From Adenanthera pavonina (lineage: Eukaryota > Streptophyta > Magnoliopsida > Fabales > Fabaceae), in NCBI GenBank assembly GCA_026686845.1, contig JAIVEN010000007.1, forward strand, positions 37,507,001 through 37,571,000: a stretch of DNA of 64,000 nt, read 5' to 3'. The position numbers were made by a program, and so were the translations under genes. Every line of letters begins with the position of its first letter. The stretch's first letter is position 1. This document shows positions 1 to 10,365 of this stretch, piece by piece. The notes under the pieces were generated by a model that was not told where the DNA came from, ran no database searches, and worked only from the letters and a program-made list of their open reading frames with translations.

Positions 1-400
1 TTTTTCTAACTAGGATGCCATATAGAATGTCAACTGGAATGAGCTGGTTAAACAAATGACACGTGGCATACTTCGAGGGTAGATTTGCATTTTAGATTAT
101 CATGTAGGATTTTTTCCAACTAGGATGCCATATAGACTATCAACTGGAATGAGCTGGTTAAACAAATGACACGTGGCACATTAATGATTAAAGATAACAT
201 ATATCTAAAGGATAACATTATGCCAAAAAATAATTTAGGGTATAAGTAGCGACTTTGAGAATACTTCAAAGGTAGATTTACATTTTAGATTGTCATGTAG
301 GATTTTTTCCAACTAGGATGTCATATAGACTGTCAACTGGAATGAGCTGGTTCAACAAATGACATGTGGCACATTAATGATTATAGATAACACATATCTA
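1..400. repeat. Imperfect tandem repeat with core AACTAGGATG...ACACGTGGCA
   Basis: Three copies of a block that starts with TTTTTCYAACTAGGATG, continues with CAACTGGAATGAGCTGG and ends with ACRTGTGGCA begin near positions 1, 111 and 304. The first two are spaced about 110 bp apart and the next about 193 bp, because the second unit carries an extra AT-rich segment (the ATTAATGATTA...AAGATAACA stretch) that is also present after the third. The array probably begins left of the window. No coding potential was seen. It could be a satellite fragment or subterminal repeats of a DNA transposon. Confidence 0.75.
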
Positions 401-1663
401 ATGACGGCAACATTGCTATTGTTTTGATAGATGAAAGGTAACATTACACCCCAAAAAAAATAGCTATTGCGATAATACTTTTGGTGTAGCTTTGCATATT
501 AACTCTTCTTTCTGTTTTCCCCAAAAATAAAAATATTTTTTAGACTTTGCACCCTATTTTTCCTTTTTTTTTCTTTTTAAAATTGCTAACTAATTTAATC
601 CATAGTCTAATGAGTAGCCCATTTAACAATTTCCTTAAAACATAGACAAACATCAGTTTCCTGTAATATATCTCTTAACAAAAATAAAATATAACACTTG
701 TTCTTTTCTCCATCTATATCTATATTTATATCTATCTATCTTTTATGTCTATCTATAATCTATATCTATATCTATATATATAATATTTAGAATCCAAAAT
801 CCAAGATACTCTTTATGCACACACATGTTACTATTGAATCTACTGTTACAAAATAGTTTTTCTTTTGAATTACTCGATTGTATTTTGAAAAGTTCCCTTC
901 TGAATGCTAGGTCCCACTCGTAAAATTCAAATTCTTGAGTCATTGCATCTAAGACTTCTGACATTTAAGAATTCTTGAGTCATTGCATTTAATGTATTTT
1001 TTACTCCTTTATGGCGTGCGACCCACGAGGAAAAGAAGATTCCATATGCAACAAGAGAAAATGAATCTGATGTTTTTGGAAAAATTACTAATACCTAATT
1101 AAATTTACATATTATGTCCTAATTATATTTTTAAATACAATAATAATATTATGAAGCTTAACTTAAAATTTGAATTGATAGATAATAGGATAATTAAATT
1201 TACATATTAACCAATGAAATAAAATCCTAACAATCTTTTAAAATTATTTTAAAATAATACCAATTTATTCACTTTTTTAATCCAACTATATTAAAATTTT
1301 ATTATTAATTTCTAATTCATAATATTATTATTTTTAGAATTATATTTTAATTTTATTTTAAATATTTTCAGCTAAGAATTATTTAATCTTATTATTTATG
1401 TGTATCTTTGCATTTCTAATTTCTAATTCAAGTATTAAATTTTTCATATATTTTTTATCAATATACTTTTAATTCCAAAAAAAATCTTTTCATTTTATCA
1501 TTTCAAGATTTTTCATCTTTTTTTACAAATATTAACCTTTTAGATCTTTTTTTATTTATTAGTCTACAAGAAGTCTAGAATCTTTTCCTATGTTCTTATG
1601 CTACTCTATCATATACAAAGTAATAAACGTGACATCAGAATTTTTTCAAATTAATTAAGAGTC
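401..1663. other. AT-rich intergenic stretch
   Basis: No gene recognised. Positions 711-783 hold a (TATC/TATA)-type microsatellite. The rest is A+T-rich sequence with short spurious open frames. Confidence 0.5.
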
Positions 1664-1666
1664 TTA

Positions 1667-2044
1667 CGGTCTGTTTAACAATATTTTTTATTTTATTATT
1701 CTGAGAACAGTTTTGTAAAACTGTTTTTTAGAATAAGTTTTGAAAACAAGAAAACAAAAAAAATCTGTTTGAGTAATTATTCTCAAAATCATAACTAGTG
1801 AGTGATAGATGAATTATTCAAAATTTATAACTTTACCATTAATGAGGTGGATGTTTCTCACATTTCCTTGTGTTTTTCAGAACAAAAACTACAAAACACC
1901 TTAAAAGTGTTCTGAGTTTTCTATTCTTTTATTTTTCTGTTTTCCAAAACAGTTTCCAAAAACCAAATTTATCAAACATGTTTTCTGAGTTTTCTATTTC
2001 CGAAAACAGAAAAACTGTTTTCAAAAACAGAATCAAACGGGCCC
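1667..2044. mobile_element. Tourist/PIF-Harbinger-like MITE
   Basis: A 378-bp element flanked by TTA at 1664-1666 and TTA at 2045-2047. Its ends are related inverted repeats: CGGTCTGTTT at the left, and AAACGGGCCC at the right, which reads GGGCCCGTTT on the other strand. The interior is rich in GAAAACAG/CTGTTTTC words repeated in both orientations and could fold into hairpins. It has no transposase and is non-autonomous. The 3-bp TTA duplication and GG-C-GTTT termini fit PIF/Harbinger; a hAT relative is the alternative. Confidence 0.65.
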
Positions 2045-2047
2045 TTA

Positions 2048-2942
2048 ATCTCTACGGCCAACTAATGTGATTTGAAATTCTTTTTCAATTCCTATTCCTT
2101 CTATCTTGATTCATTTCTTTTCCTTATTTCATAAATTGAGACACGATCGCCCTTAGCCACAGCTTGGCAATAGGACTGGGCGAGGTCGACCGCATTAGAT
2201 CCACCCATGATGAACTGCAATGATGTAAAGGAGGATGGGAGGATTTGAATCGTCTCCATACTTTATCTCCATGTCTCTCTCCATACACAATCTACTCTAT
2301 TGATTGTGATCGAATGATTGAGAAAATAATCTATAAATAAACAACATATCTAATTTAAAGGTCTACATTCATTATTATAAGTAAAATGCTTTTAAAAATA
2401 AGATGACAATGCTTATTATGATAGTAATTAAATGAATAATATATTAAGTTTAATATCACAATTAGTAATCTTTTACCATTCAAATTAAATAGCTAAATGT
2501 GATTATGTATGAAGAGAGGTGGGTAGTGAAAGTATGGAAATGATATGAGGATAAGGATAGCAAGAGAAAGTAAAGGGACAAGAATGAAGAGGGTAAACCA
2601 AACGACTGCCATTTTTGGAGCTTCAGAAAGTGATGAAGAAGAAGCAAAAAAGGTAATATCACTTTTTTCCTACTTCACATGTGGGTTACCATCAATCTCT
2701 TTGGCCAATCAACATTGTTAGAGCTTCAAACAAGCAAGTATTAGGCGGCTTTGTTTCACAAAGCATTGGCTCATTTCTTCTTCCTCTTTTGTTTCTTTTT
2801 CTTCATTATATTCAATTTTTCCTAAATTATCAAGATAAAAATATTCAATCCCCCTCTTCAATGTAGAAGGTTGAAAGGAAGTTCATTAGGAGAGGGATTC
2901 AAATCTCTGGTGATGGAAAGAGAATCGACAAGAGTAGCTTCT
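2048..2942. other. Intergenic stretch before the solo LTR
   Basis: No gene recognised. Short open frames here show no domain or codon signature. The last about 70 bases, from about 2875, stay open in one frame and continue beyond the LTR insertion at 7115; see the finding on the empty site. Confidence 0.4.
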
Positions 2943-4610
2943 GGCTATGTAACAACCTACTCTCAATGACCTCGAAACAACTCCTACAACATTGAAAAAA
3001 AAGAAAAACATAGAAAAGACTCAGAACATAGCTAAGTAGCGATGGGCTATAATACAGCCACAGCCTGGGAGAGGCAATAGCACTTGGCGTCACGACCAAG
3101 CTTCTAGCGCCACAATGCCCGTATCAGAACATGTATTAGCAGATTGCTTATTCTTCAGGCGAACTTCTGACATACGCAACTTTGTGCTCTAACCTCCAAT
3201 TGATATGATTTTAACTCCCACAGGTCAATCTTGTCCTAATCTAATTATAAATAGCAGTTTCACCTCAATCAATCTCCATATAGAGATTTTGAATGGCTGT
3301 GACCGATTTGGCCACTTTTTGACCAAAACACACAACCTATATGCCCCAATTGCCAACCCAAGCAATTTGGCACATGAGAACCATTCACACAGATTCTATT
3401 TGACTCAACTAATTTGTTTAAAGAGATTTCACCCTAGAAATACCACTCCTTCAAGATTTGACCCCCTTGAACCCTAATTCCACATAATGGACTACATGCC
3501 AAAACAACATACAAGGCCCAAAACCCCCTTTTGGCTCATATATATGGCCAATCCGGTTTGCAGACATATATTCCAACAACAATGACCCATATCGCGGTCC
3601 ATATCATCATCACACACATGGAAACCGTACATAGCACATATCCACACCTATCACATATCATCTATCATCATCAATATCATTACATAATTATATCTATCAT
3701 CCATCATCATCACAATCGTCCTATCATCACATAGCATACAAATAATACTCCTAGGATAACAAGGCCATACATATAGATACACAACTCTACTTGGCATAGG
3801 TCATTACATAAACCAAAGTAGTAAAACTACCAATATACTCGCTATTCCTAACAGTGGAGAGGACTATAACTCCTTGGTCTTCTCCAAATTAGTACCAAAG
3901 TCTTCACCTGAAATGAGTCACAGAGGGTGTGAGACAAAGTCTTAGTATCCGAGACAAACACACACATATATATAAATGATGTAATGCGATGCAGAATATC
4001 ATGGTACGCATGTCTCTCTCATATACGGTTAGAACTATGGGCTAATGTCATCACACGACATCTCCAATAGATGATTTTCTTCCAACAATTAACGAAGCTA
4101 ATTCCAGGATATCACCAAACTCACCTCATATTAATACAACCCGACCAAAGGTTACACTAGTGCTTAAACTATGGTTCTCATTCCCCTAGGCCACCTGAGT
4201 TTGTGGTGGAAGGTGCAGTACATTGTCATCTGGCTCTTCAGGCCATAGGAGAGGATTTAGTGGTAGGAATTTTTCATTGTATCATCATATCATTTCTCAT
4301 CTCATAATGAACCTCCCAATCCACTATACCTCACTATGCTCATGTGATGATGATATTTATGCCATGCCACTATGCAATCATCAACTTTATCATAACTATC
4401 ATTTATGTCATGCTAGCATGCTATCATATGAGTCTGTTATGAAATCACATATATACACATATCACTTCATGCTTACCATCATCAGACACAAGTACCAAGG
4501 ATTGAGATTCATATCTCGTCTAACCATGCGCATACCACAATATGTATAGGAAACCATACACACACATAATAATATCATGGTATAAATGGAAACATGCATA
4601 TATATATATA

Positions 4611-4730
4611 CACATATATAAATACAAATCAACAATTATAAAACAAACACTACATATATAAATACAAATTAGCAATTATAAAACAAACACTACATATATA
4701 AATACAAATCAACAATTATAAAACAAACAC
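4611..4730. repeat. Three 40-bp tandem repeats inside the solo LTR
   Basis: The unit AATACAAATCAACAATTATA followed by AAACAAACACTACATATATA occurs at 4621, 4661 and 4701 with only C/T and A/G differences; the last copy is truncated after AAACAAACAC. An incomplete lead-in (CACATATATA) precedes it. Confidence 0.85.
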
Positions 4731-5077
4731 CTGGTTATCTCGAATTGCCGACACCACGCACACATGAGGATTTAACAAGCCTCCGAAGCACCCATCACAG
4801 ACCATACACTTCCAATTAACCAAACAACCACTATAATATCATAATACCTTTAATTGACATAATATTCATAACAACTAAAATCCACAATTTAGCCATTTAA
4901 AATTAACACATAGTTCCAACAACATAATTACACATTAATGAGCTCCAATTAGCCATTCACATCATAATCATCCTCATGCATCTTGTATTCCCAACTTTCC
5001 CAACCATTTTTAACCTAGGGTTATACCAAATCATACATAATTCTTCTTAAATTCGTATCCAAGTCTTCTTAACACCA

Positions 5078-6598
5078 TGTTAATCATACCAAATTACACC
5101 ATTTCAGCGCATTTTCCTTGAGTTACGCATTCATATTTGTACATACTTAATACTCAGGATAGGAAAATGTATAAGTTAATCCTAATAATGCATGATAGTA
5201 TGTTTTTGCCTTATTATGCATTATTTTATTCCTATGAAAGATTATAAATCATCATCTTTGTTGCAGACCTCATGAGGAAACCACGCCCCTTTTGTAGAGT
5301 TGGGAGACCAGGAAAAGAAGGAAAGAATGTAACTTGAGAAAGACATGGGAGCAAAGAAGGAAGCAAGCACCTAAAGAAGACCACGCCTCAGCTTGATGGA
5401 ATGAAGCAAGGCCTCATAGCAGACAGTGACGAAAAACCACAGCCTGAGATGCCCACGCCGCGGCTTCATTATATAAGGCCACGGCCCCATGATAAACAGT
5501 GAGGTAAACACCACGGCTTGATGACACGAAGCCGCGGCCTAGATCCTGTAGCTGTGGCGCCAGCCTTTCGTCAGCAAAACGCAGAGCTTCACTTGAACTG
5601 AATATTTGAAGGTTTTAAAAGAAATATCCGAGGAGGCTGAGCGAGGGCATGAGGAGGACATCCAAAACTCAACTTTGAGAGCTTGGGTGTGCTAGGGTTT
5701 AGCTTCTTGAAGGAGATTGAAGCTAGGGTTTGAAGCGTTGAAGAGATTTTAGCTTCCCTCTTTGGTTTTCTTACATCTCCTTCTTCCTTTTTTTACTTGT
5801 GTTCAATAATGATGTTGATTGAGATATATTTTGTTGTGATTTTTTTGAACATGAGTGGCTAGTGCTCCATTTATAGGATTATTCTGAACCCTTGTATGGA
5901 TTAAATACTCATTTCTCCATTATATTTGTGATTAATGTCATCTTTATGTTGATTTAGCTCTATTATTAATGTCTCTTATTGTTTGTCTACCAATAAGATT
6001 GTCTGGTTTATTTAAGTTATGCTTGAGGAAGCTAGCTTATATAGAGAACTTCAGTTGGGTCATGTGAGAACTCGAATCTTGCCTTATTGAGTGAAGAGTT
6101 GTGTTAGTGGGTAGAGATATACTCACTAACCTCATATAGTTACTTAGGATTTGAATTGAATTTGGGAGTTTAATTAACTAGTTAAGAGATTATTTAATTA
6201 ATTAAACTAAACAGCTATTTGGAGATTTGAGAGAGCACATATAATTAAATCGGTATCCTAACTAACATAATCTTGCATTAAGAACAAATGTAAAAGGAGT
6301 TCAATTGGGTATTTATGAAATACAAGGGGGATGAATAATCCTATGTCTCTTTGAATTCTTCAAGTCCTAGTTGTCCTTGTTGCTAATTTTATATGCTTGT
6401 CTTTCATAGTAGAAGTTAATTAAATAGTGAACATTTTAATTACTTTACTTGAATTAATTGAAAATGCGATGTCCAACATTTGATCACTTTTAATCTAAGT
6501 CCCTATGGAAACGATACCCACTCATTACTTTACTATTACCTCGGCTCGTAAGCTTGCGGTATAGCCCGATGGCGAACACACTACATAACACTTCTACA
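5078..6598 (+). mobile_element. Probable nested LTR (Athila/Ogre-like)
   Basis: This interior block differs in composition from the LTR around it, with several CCACGCC/GCGGCTT/GGCC-rich stretches (5280-5560). It ends with a passage typical of Athila/Ogre-type plant LTR ends: a CCCTATGGAAACGATACCC phrase near 6503, followed by a CTCGTAAGCTTGCGG stretch. A direct repeat ACACCA lies at 5072-5077 and 6599-6604, immediately outside a TG...CA pair. A 6-bp duplication is unusual for this group, so the exact borders are uncertain. It would be a solo LTR inserted into a solo LTR. No coding domain is present. Confidence 0.5.
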
Positions 6599-7114
6599 AC
6601 ACCAAGACAAGTATTTTAATCGGTAGAAAACAACAAAACACCAATCCCTAAGCATAAACACAAGTTTTATCCCAATCCCACAAAGAAAAAAGAGAAGAGA
6701 AGGGAGGAGATCACTTATCTACTGAGATTTAAGCCTTCAAGGTCCAAAAATTACTCCCCAAGGTCGAATTAATAAAGCCCTAGCAGAGCAAAACTTCCTC
6801 TCATTTGATTTCTTCCTTCCGCATCGACTGGTTTGTGATACAATTTATCAAAGTTCAGGGTTTGGCGCTGTGGCGTACGATAAGTTCGTCACGGCATGAA
6901 CACTTTCCGCCTTTGATATTTTTCAAATTTAACGAGTCTCTCACCACCACGGCCCTGCTCTTCACCGCAATGCCATATGCTTCTGCCTCATTCCTTGAAT
7001 TCTTCTCCCTTTTGTCCTTCCTTTGTCTTGATCCTTCAGTCCTGAACACATCACTAAGTATACTTCCTGTTAGTTTGAGACTAAATCCAAGATAATATAT
7101 TGAGGGTTGTTACA

Positions 7115-8214
7115 GGCTATGACCGTGTCAAGGTGCTGAGTCGAAAGATCGAAATCACTGTCATCAAGGAAGTAGAGGAGAACATATTTAATGGAGCTAT
7201 GACAAAACAATTTTTTTAATTATCCTTTTTGTTTTACTGAAACAAAGTCTCCCTTGAGTGTCGAGATTTGATCTAACTATCTCTCTGGTGAGAATATAAT
7301 GTTCTTTTCTTCTTGACTGATCAGTGGGCTTTTGCTGTCCAAAGGGAATGGAATTTGGGTGCTTTGAGTTTGCAGCCTTTTATCTTAATTTGGAAGGAGG
7401 CTCAAAATCATAATTTGGAAGGAGGACTTGGTAAGCATGTTCACTATTCCTTAAACTTTTGATTTATCTTTTGAGTGTTACTTTTTTTATTCACTATTAC
7501 TCAAGATTGAAACAAAGTTTCATGTAGTCTTGAATTGCTTCGTGGTTGTAGATTCCCATCTACATCAAGAGAGTTCATTTTAGCATACTGGAAGCCATAC
7601 ACTATATGTACATACTTTGCTTTTGTTTATTGCATGATTTTATTAGTTGCGTTGCCTTTATTTGTTGATCTTGTCTTTTGCATTTATATTTACATTTATA
7701 TGTATGTGTGCTTAATTAAGCTAGCTGCATCTTAATTATATATAAATTAATCAGGTGCTTTCATTTTTTTAATTTATATATTAATTGCAGGTAGAAAACT
7801 TGGAGCCGAATCCATGTTGCCATATTTAAGCCTAGAGCTTACAAAAGAAAGTTGGAAAAAATTTTGGGTTGGGGGACTAGGGTTTGAAATTTTTAGTTTG
7901 AATATAAACTTATTCATTAAAAAATTGGAAAAAAAAAGTGGCTTTGCTATTGGCTTTGCCTATTGTTAGACTATTGTAAGTATTTTTGGAAGACATTACC
8001 ATATGTAATCAAGCCTAAAGTGGGATTATTAATGAAAGGGTAATGATGTAATTTCACTCCACATTTCTTGAATTGCCTCCCATCCCATCAAAATTTTAAA
8101 GGAATGAAAAATACTATCTACAATAGAATGATTTACAATGTGGAGTGAAAAAATTTTTTGTAGCAACCAACCTTACATTATGACAAATTTAGCTTTTGTA
8201 GGCATCTAATAGTT
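7115..8214. other. Intergenic stretch, possible gene remnant next to the LTR
   Basis: After the target duplication, an open frame continues from the left flank of the LTR to a stop at about 7218. Further right (7315-7740) there is less A+T-rich sequence but no domain I can name. From about 8030 the sequence becomes low-complexity. Confidence 0.3.
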
Positions 8215-9850
8215 GATGTTTATTTTAAAAATGCCAACTAAAGTCAAATACAGAAAATGGAACCAAAGTAAAGTTAGCGTTTGTCAACTTTACTAGGTCA
8301 TGGTTGGCATTCACAAATGCCAACTTTATTCTTAGGTAAATTTGACATATGTAAACACATGGTAACTTTACTTAGTAATAGTTGGCATTTCTTTTACAAA
8401 CGTCAATCTTTGTTTCAGAGTAAAGTTGGCATTTGTGAAGAAAACACCAATTAAAGTTTGATTTTAGTTGATATTAATTTATAGAAATGCTATAAAAAAC
8501 TTTACTAACTTTATCTCATAAAACACAAGCCACGGATTAGTGATTTTGACCGTTGATTAAAAAAAATGATCGAACAATACTGATTAATTATTTCTTTTTT
8601 TTCTCTCCTTTCCTTTCTCTTTCACTCTTTTTAAACCTCATGATCCCCAAGAATGTGACTCTCTCTACGTCTTCTTCTCTTGTACCTCTTTTCCTCTTTC
8701 CCGATCCCTTTCTCTCATCTCTCTCTTGTACCTCTTTTCCTCTTTCCCGATCCGTTTCTCTCATCTCTCTTTTCTACCTACCAATCCTCCTTTTTTTAGC
8801 AAGTACAACGGCAATTTTAACCTCTAGCTTTGGGGATTGGTACACTTTGGGATGAGTATGAGTCAGATACCACGCATTGAAGTCCAAGCCCATGGGAAAG
8901 CATTATCGGATTAAATGCCGATCCAGATAGAAAGCTAAATGTCGCTAGAAATCTTAGTGGAATTTTGACTGGAGACAGCCTTTTAGGTGGTGCCATTGTG
9001 AGGCCAAGGGGCTATGAGGATTTTTTTCACATGGGCACTTTAGAAAGAGCAAAACAAACGCCCCTGAGAAATTTCTCAATTGGAGAATCCCAAACAAAAA
9101 TCTCTAGATTCAAGTTCACAGAACCTTCACGACTGATTCTTTTTGGGTGTTTTCTTTCGCTACTATGTGAAGGCCTCGCTTGGGTTTTGTAGATCTGTGT
9201 GAAGGAGGAAAATCATAAGGGATCTATTAACTATGGTTCGAATCTTAATTTGTTTAGGTCTTAGTTTGTTTGAATCTTTGTAATAGCAAGTAAAGATGGT
9301 TAATCTGTAATGATCTCAAGGGTTCTTGTATTAATCGGTGGTATTTGTATCTAGCTATTCCATTTCTCAGCTTCATAATTGGTGGAAACACCTTGCTTCC
9401 CTTTTTGACATGTATAATGTTCATAATGTTTCTCTTTGGTTGATATTTTGATGTTTAGTGGGTTGTTTCTTTTCTGTATTTGTTTTTGTCCTGTTCTTGT
9501 TGGCTTGTACAAAAATTTAAGAATCTTTCCCTCAGACATGCTTTCCTGTTAATTAAATCTTTGCTAATTTTCTTGATAATCTTTCTTTGGCATTCTTCTT
9601 CTTCTTCTATAGAGATTCTTGATTTTTAGGACTTGTTTGCCTGCAAATTTTCTGGAGAAGATGAACTCCAGATGAACAATTTTTTAAAAAAATATGGATA
9701 GAAGTTATACAAATACCAGCTGAAGTTGGGTTTAACTGGCATTTATAACAAATGCCAAGAAAAGTTCTCATCTTTTATCAGTGTAAAAATAGTTGACACG
9801 TTGGAAACGTCAATAAGATCATAAAACTTGAATAATAAAAATTACCATGT
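8215..9850. mobile_element. Possible non-autonomous DNA transposon with GCCAAC-rich arms
   Basis: The left arm (about 8215-8510) carries many copies of ATGCCAACT/AGTTGGCAT in both orientations, including a GGCATTCACAAATGCC hairpin. The right arm (about 9735-9830) has GGCATTTATAACAAATGCC and further GCCAA words. Between the arms lie about 1.2 kb of less A+T-rich sequence with short open frames (8553-8855, 8965-9192) that I do not recognise. Repeated short subterminal motifs in both orientations on either side of unrelated sequence is the pattern of CACTA (En/Spm) elements. I could not find CACTA termini or a 3-bp duplication, so the class and borders are unproven. Confidence 0.35.
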
Positions 9851-10365
9851 GCCAAAGAAAGTATAATATATTGGTCATATTTAAAAAAAAAATTAATTGA
9901 GCACACTTTCAAATATATTGAAATGACTCTCTAAGATTTTTTTTTTGTTTAACGCTAAATATTTTATTATTTTAAATGTTTAAACATAAAATAAAAAAAT
10001 TGAAAAACTATATTAAAGTCTCTCTCACACACACCACGGATATAATATTCTGGGCATATACTCTGATCTCAGATCCAAATGTTAATTTTAGTCATATTTT
10101 TTAAGCGCACAACTCCAGTATCAATGACAAGCAACAAATTCTCCTTGTTACTGAAGATTGACATCTTAAGACAATAATCAAATTCGAGAAAATTTTCCAA
10201 TATGGTGACGATGTGAAACAACTGCATTAAATTTATTCCATGCAAATAGAAAGAAGAACTTTGCCCTCCTGTTAAGTTTACACATACAGGAAATGTACGG
10301 CCATTGAACTTGGCCTCGTAACTTGATCAATTATAGTTTGATTTATAGAAGGCACTCTCCGAATA

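Larger units (their letters stand above)
2948..7114. mobile_element. Solo LTR of a large Ty3/gypsy-type retrotransposon
   Basis: The segment begins TGTAACAACC and ends GGTTGTTACA, a perfect 10-bp inverted repeat. It is flanked on both sides by the 5-bp direct repeat GGCTA (2943-2947 and 7115-7119), the expected target-site duplication of an LTR element. No gag or pol is present, so this is best read as a solo LTR left by recombination between two LTRs. TGTAAC...GTTACA ends and multi-kilobase LTRs are known from Tekay/Del-type chromoviruses; that lineage call is inference. At 4,167 bp it is longer than usual, and about 1.5 kb of it looks like a nested insertion (5078-6598). Open frames inside it (for example 3205-3477, 4223-4549, 6805-7095) carry no recognisable domain. 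Confidence 0.8.

Noticed and set aside
3205..4549. Plus-strand open frames of 67-108 codons
   Set aside because: They lie inside the solo LTR, are rich in His/Ile/Tyr from low-complexity CATCAT-type sequence, and show no domain.
6805..7095. Open frames on both strands at the right end of the solo LTR
   Set aside because: They are confined to the LTR and end at its border; no homology recognised.
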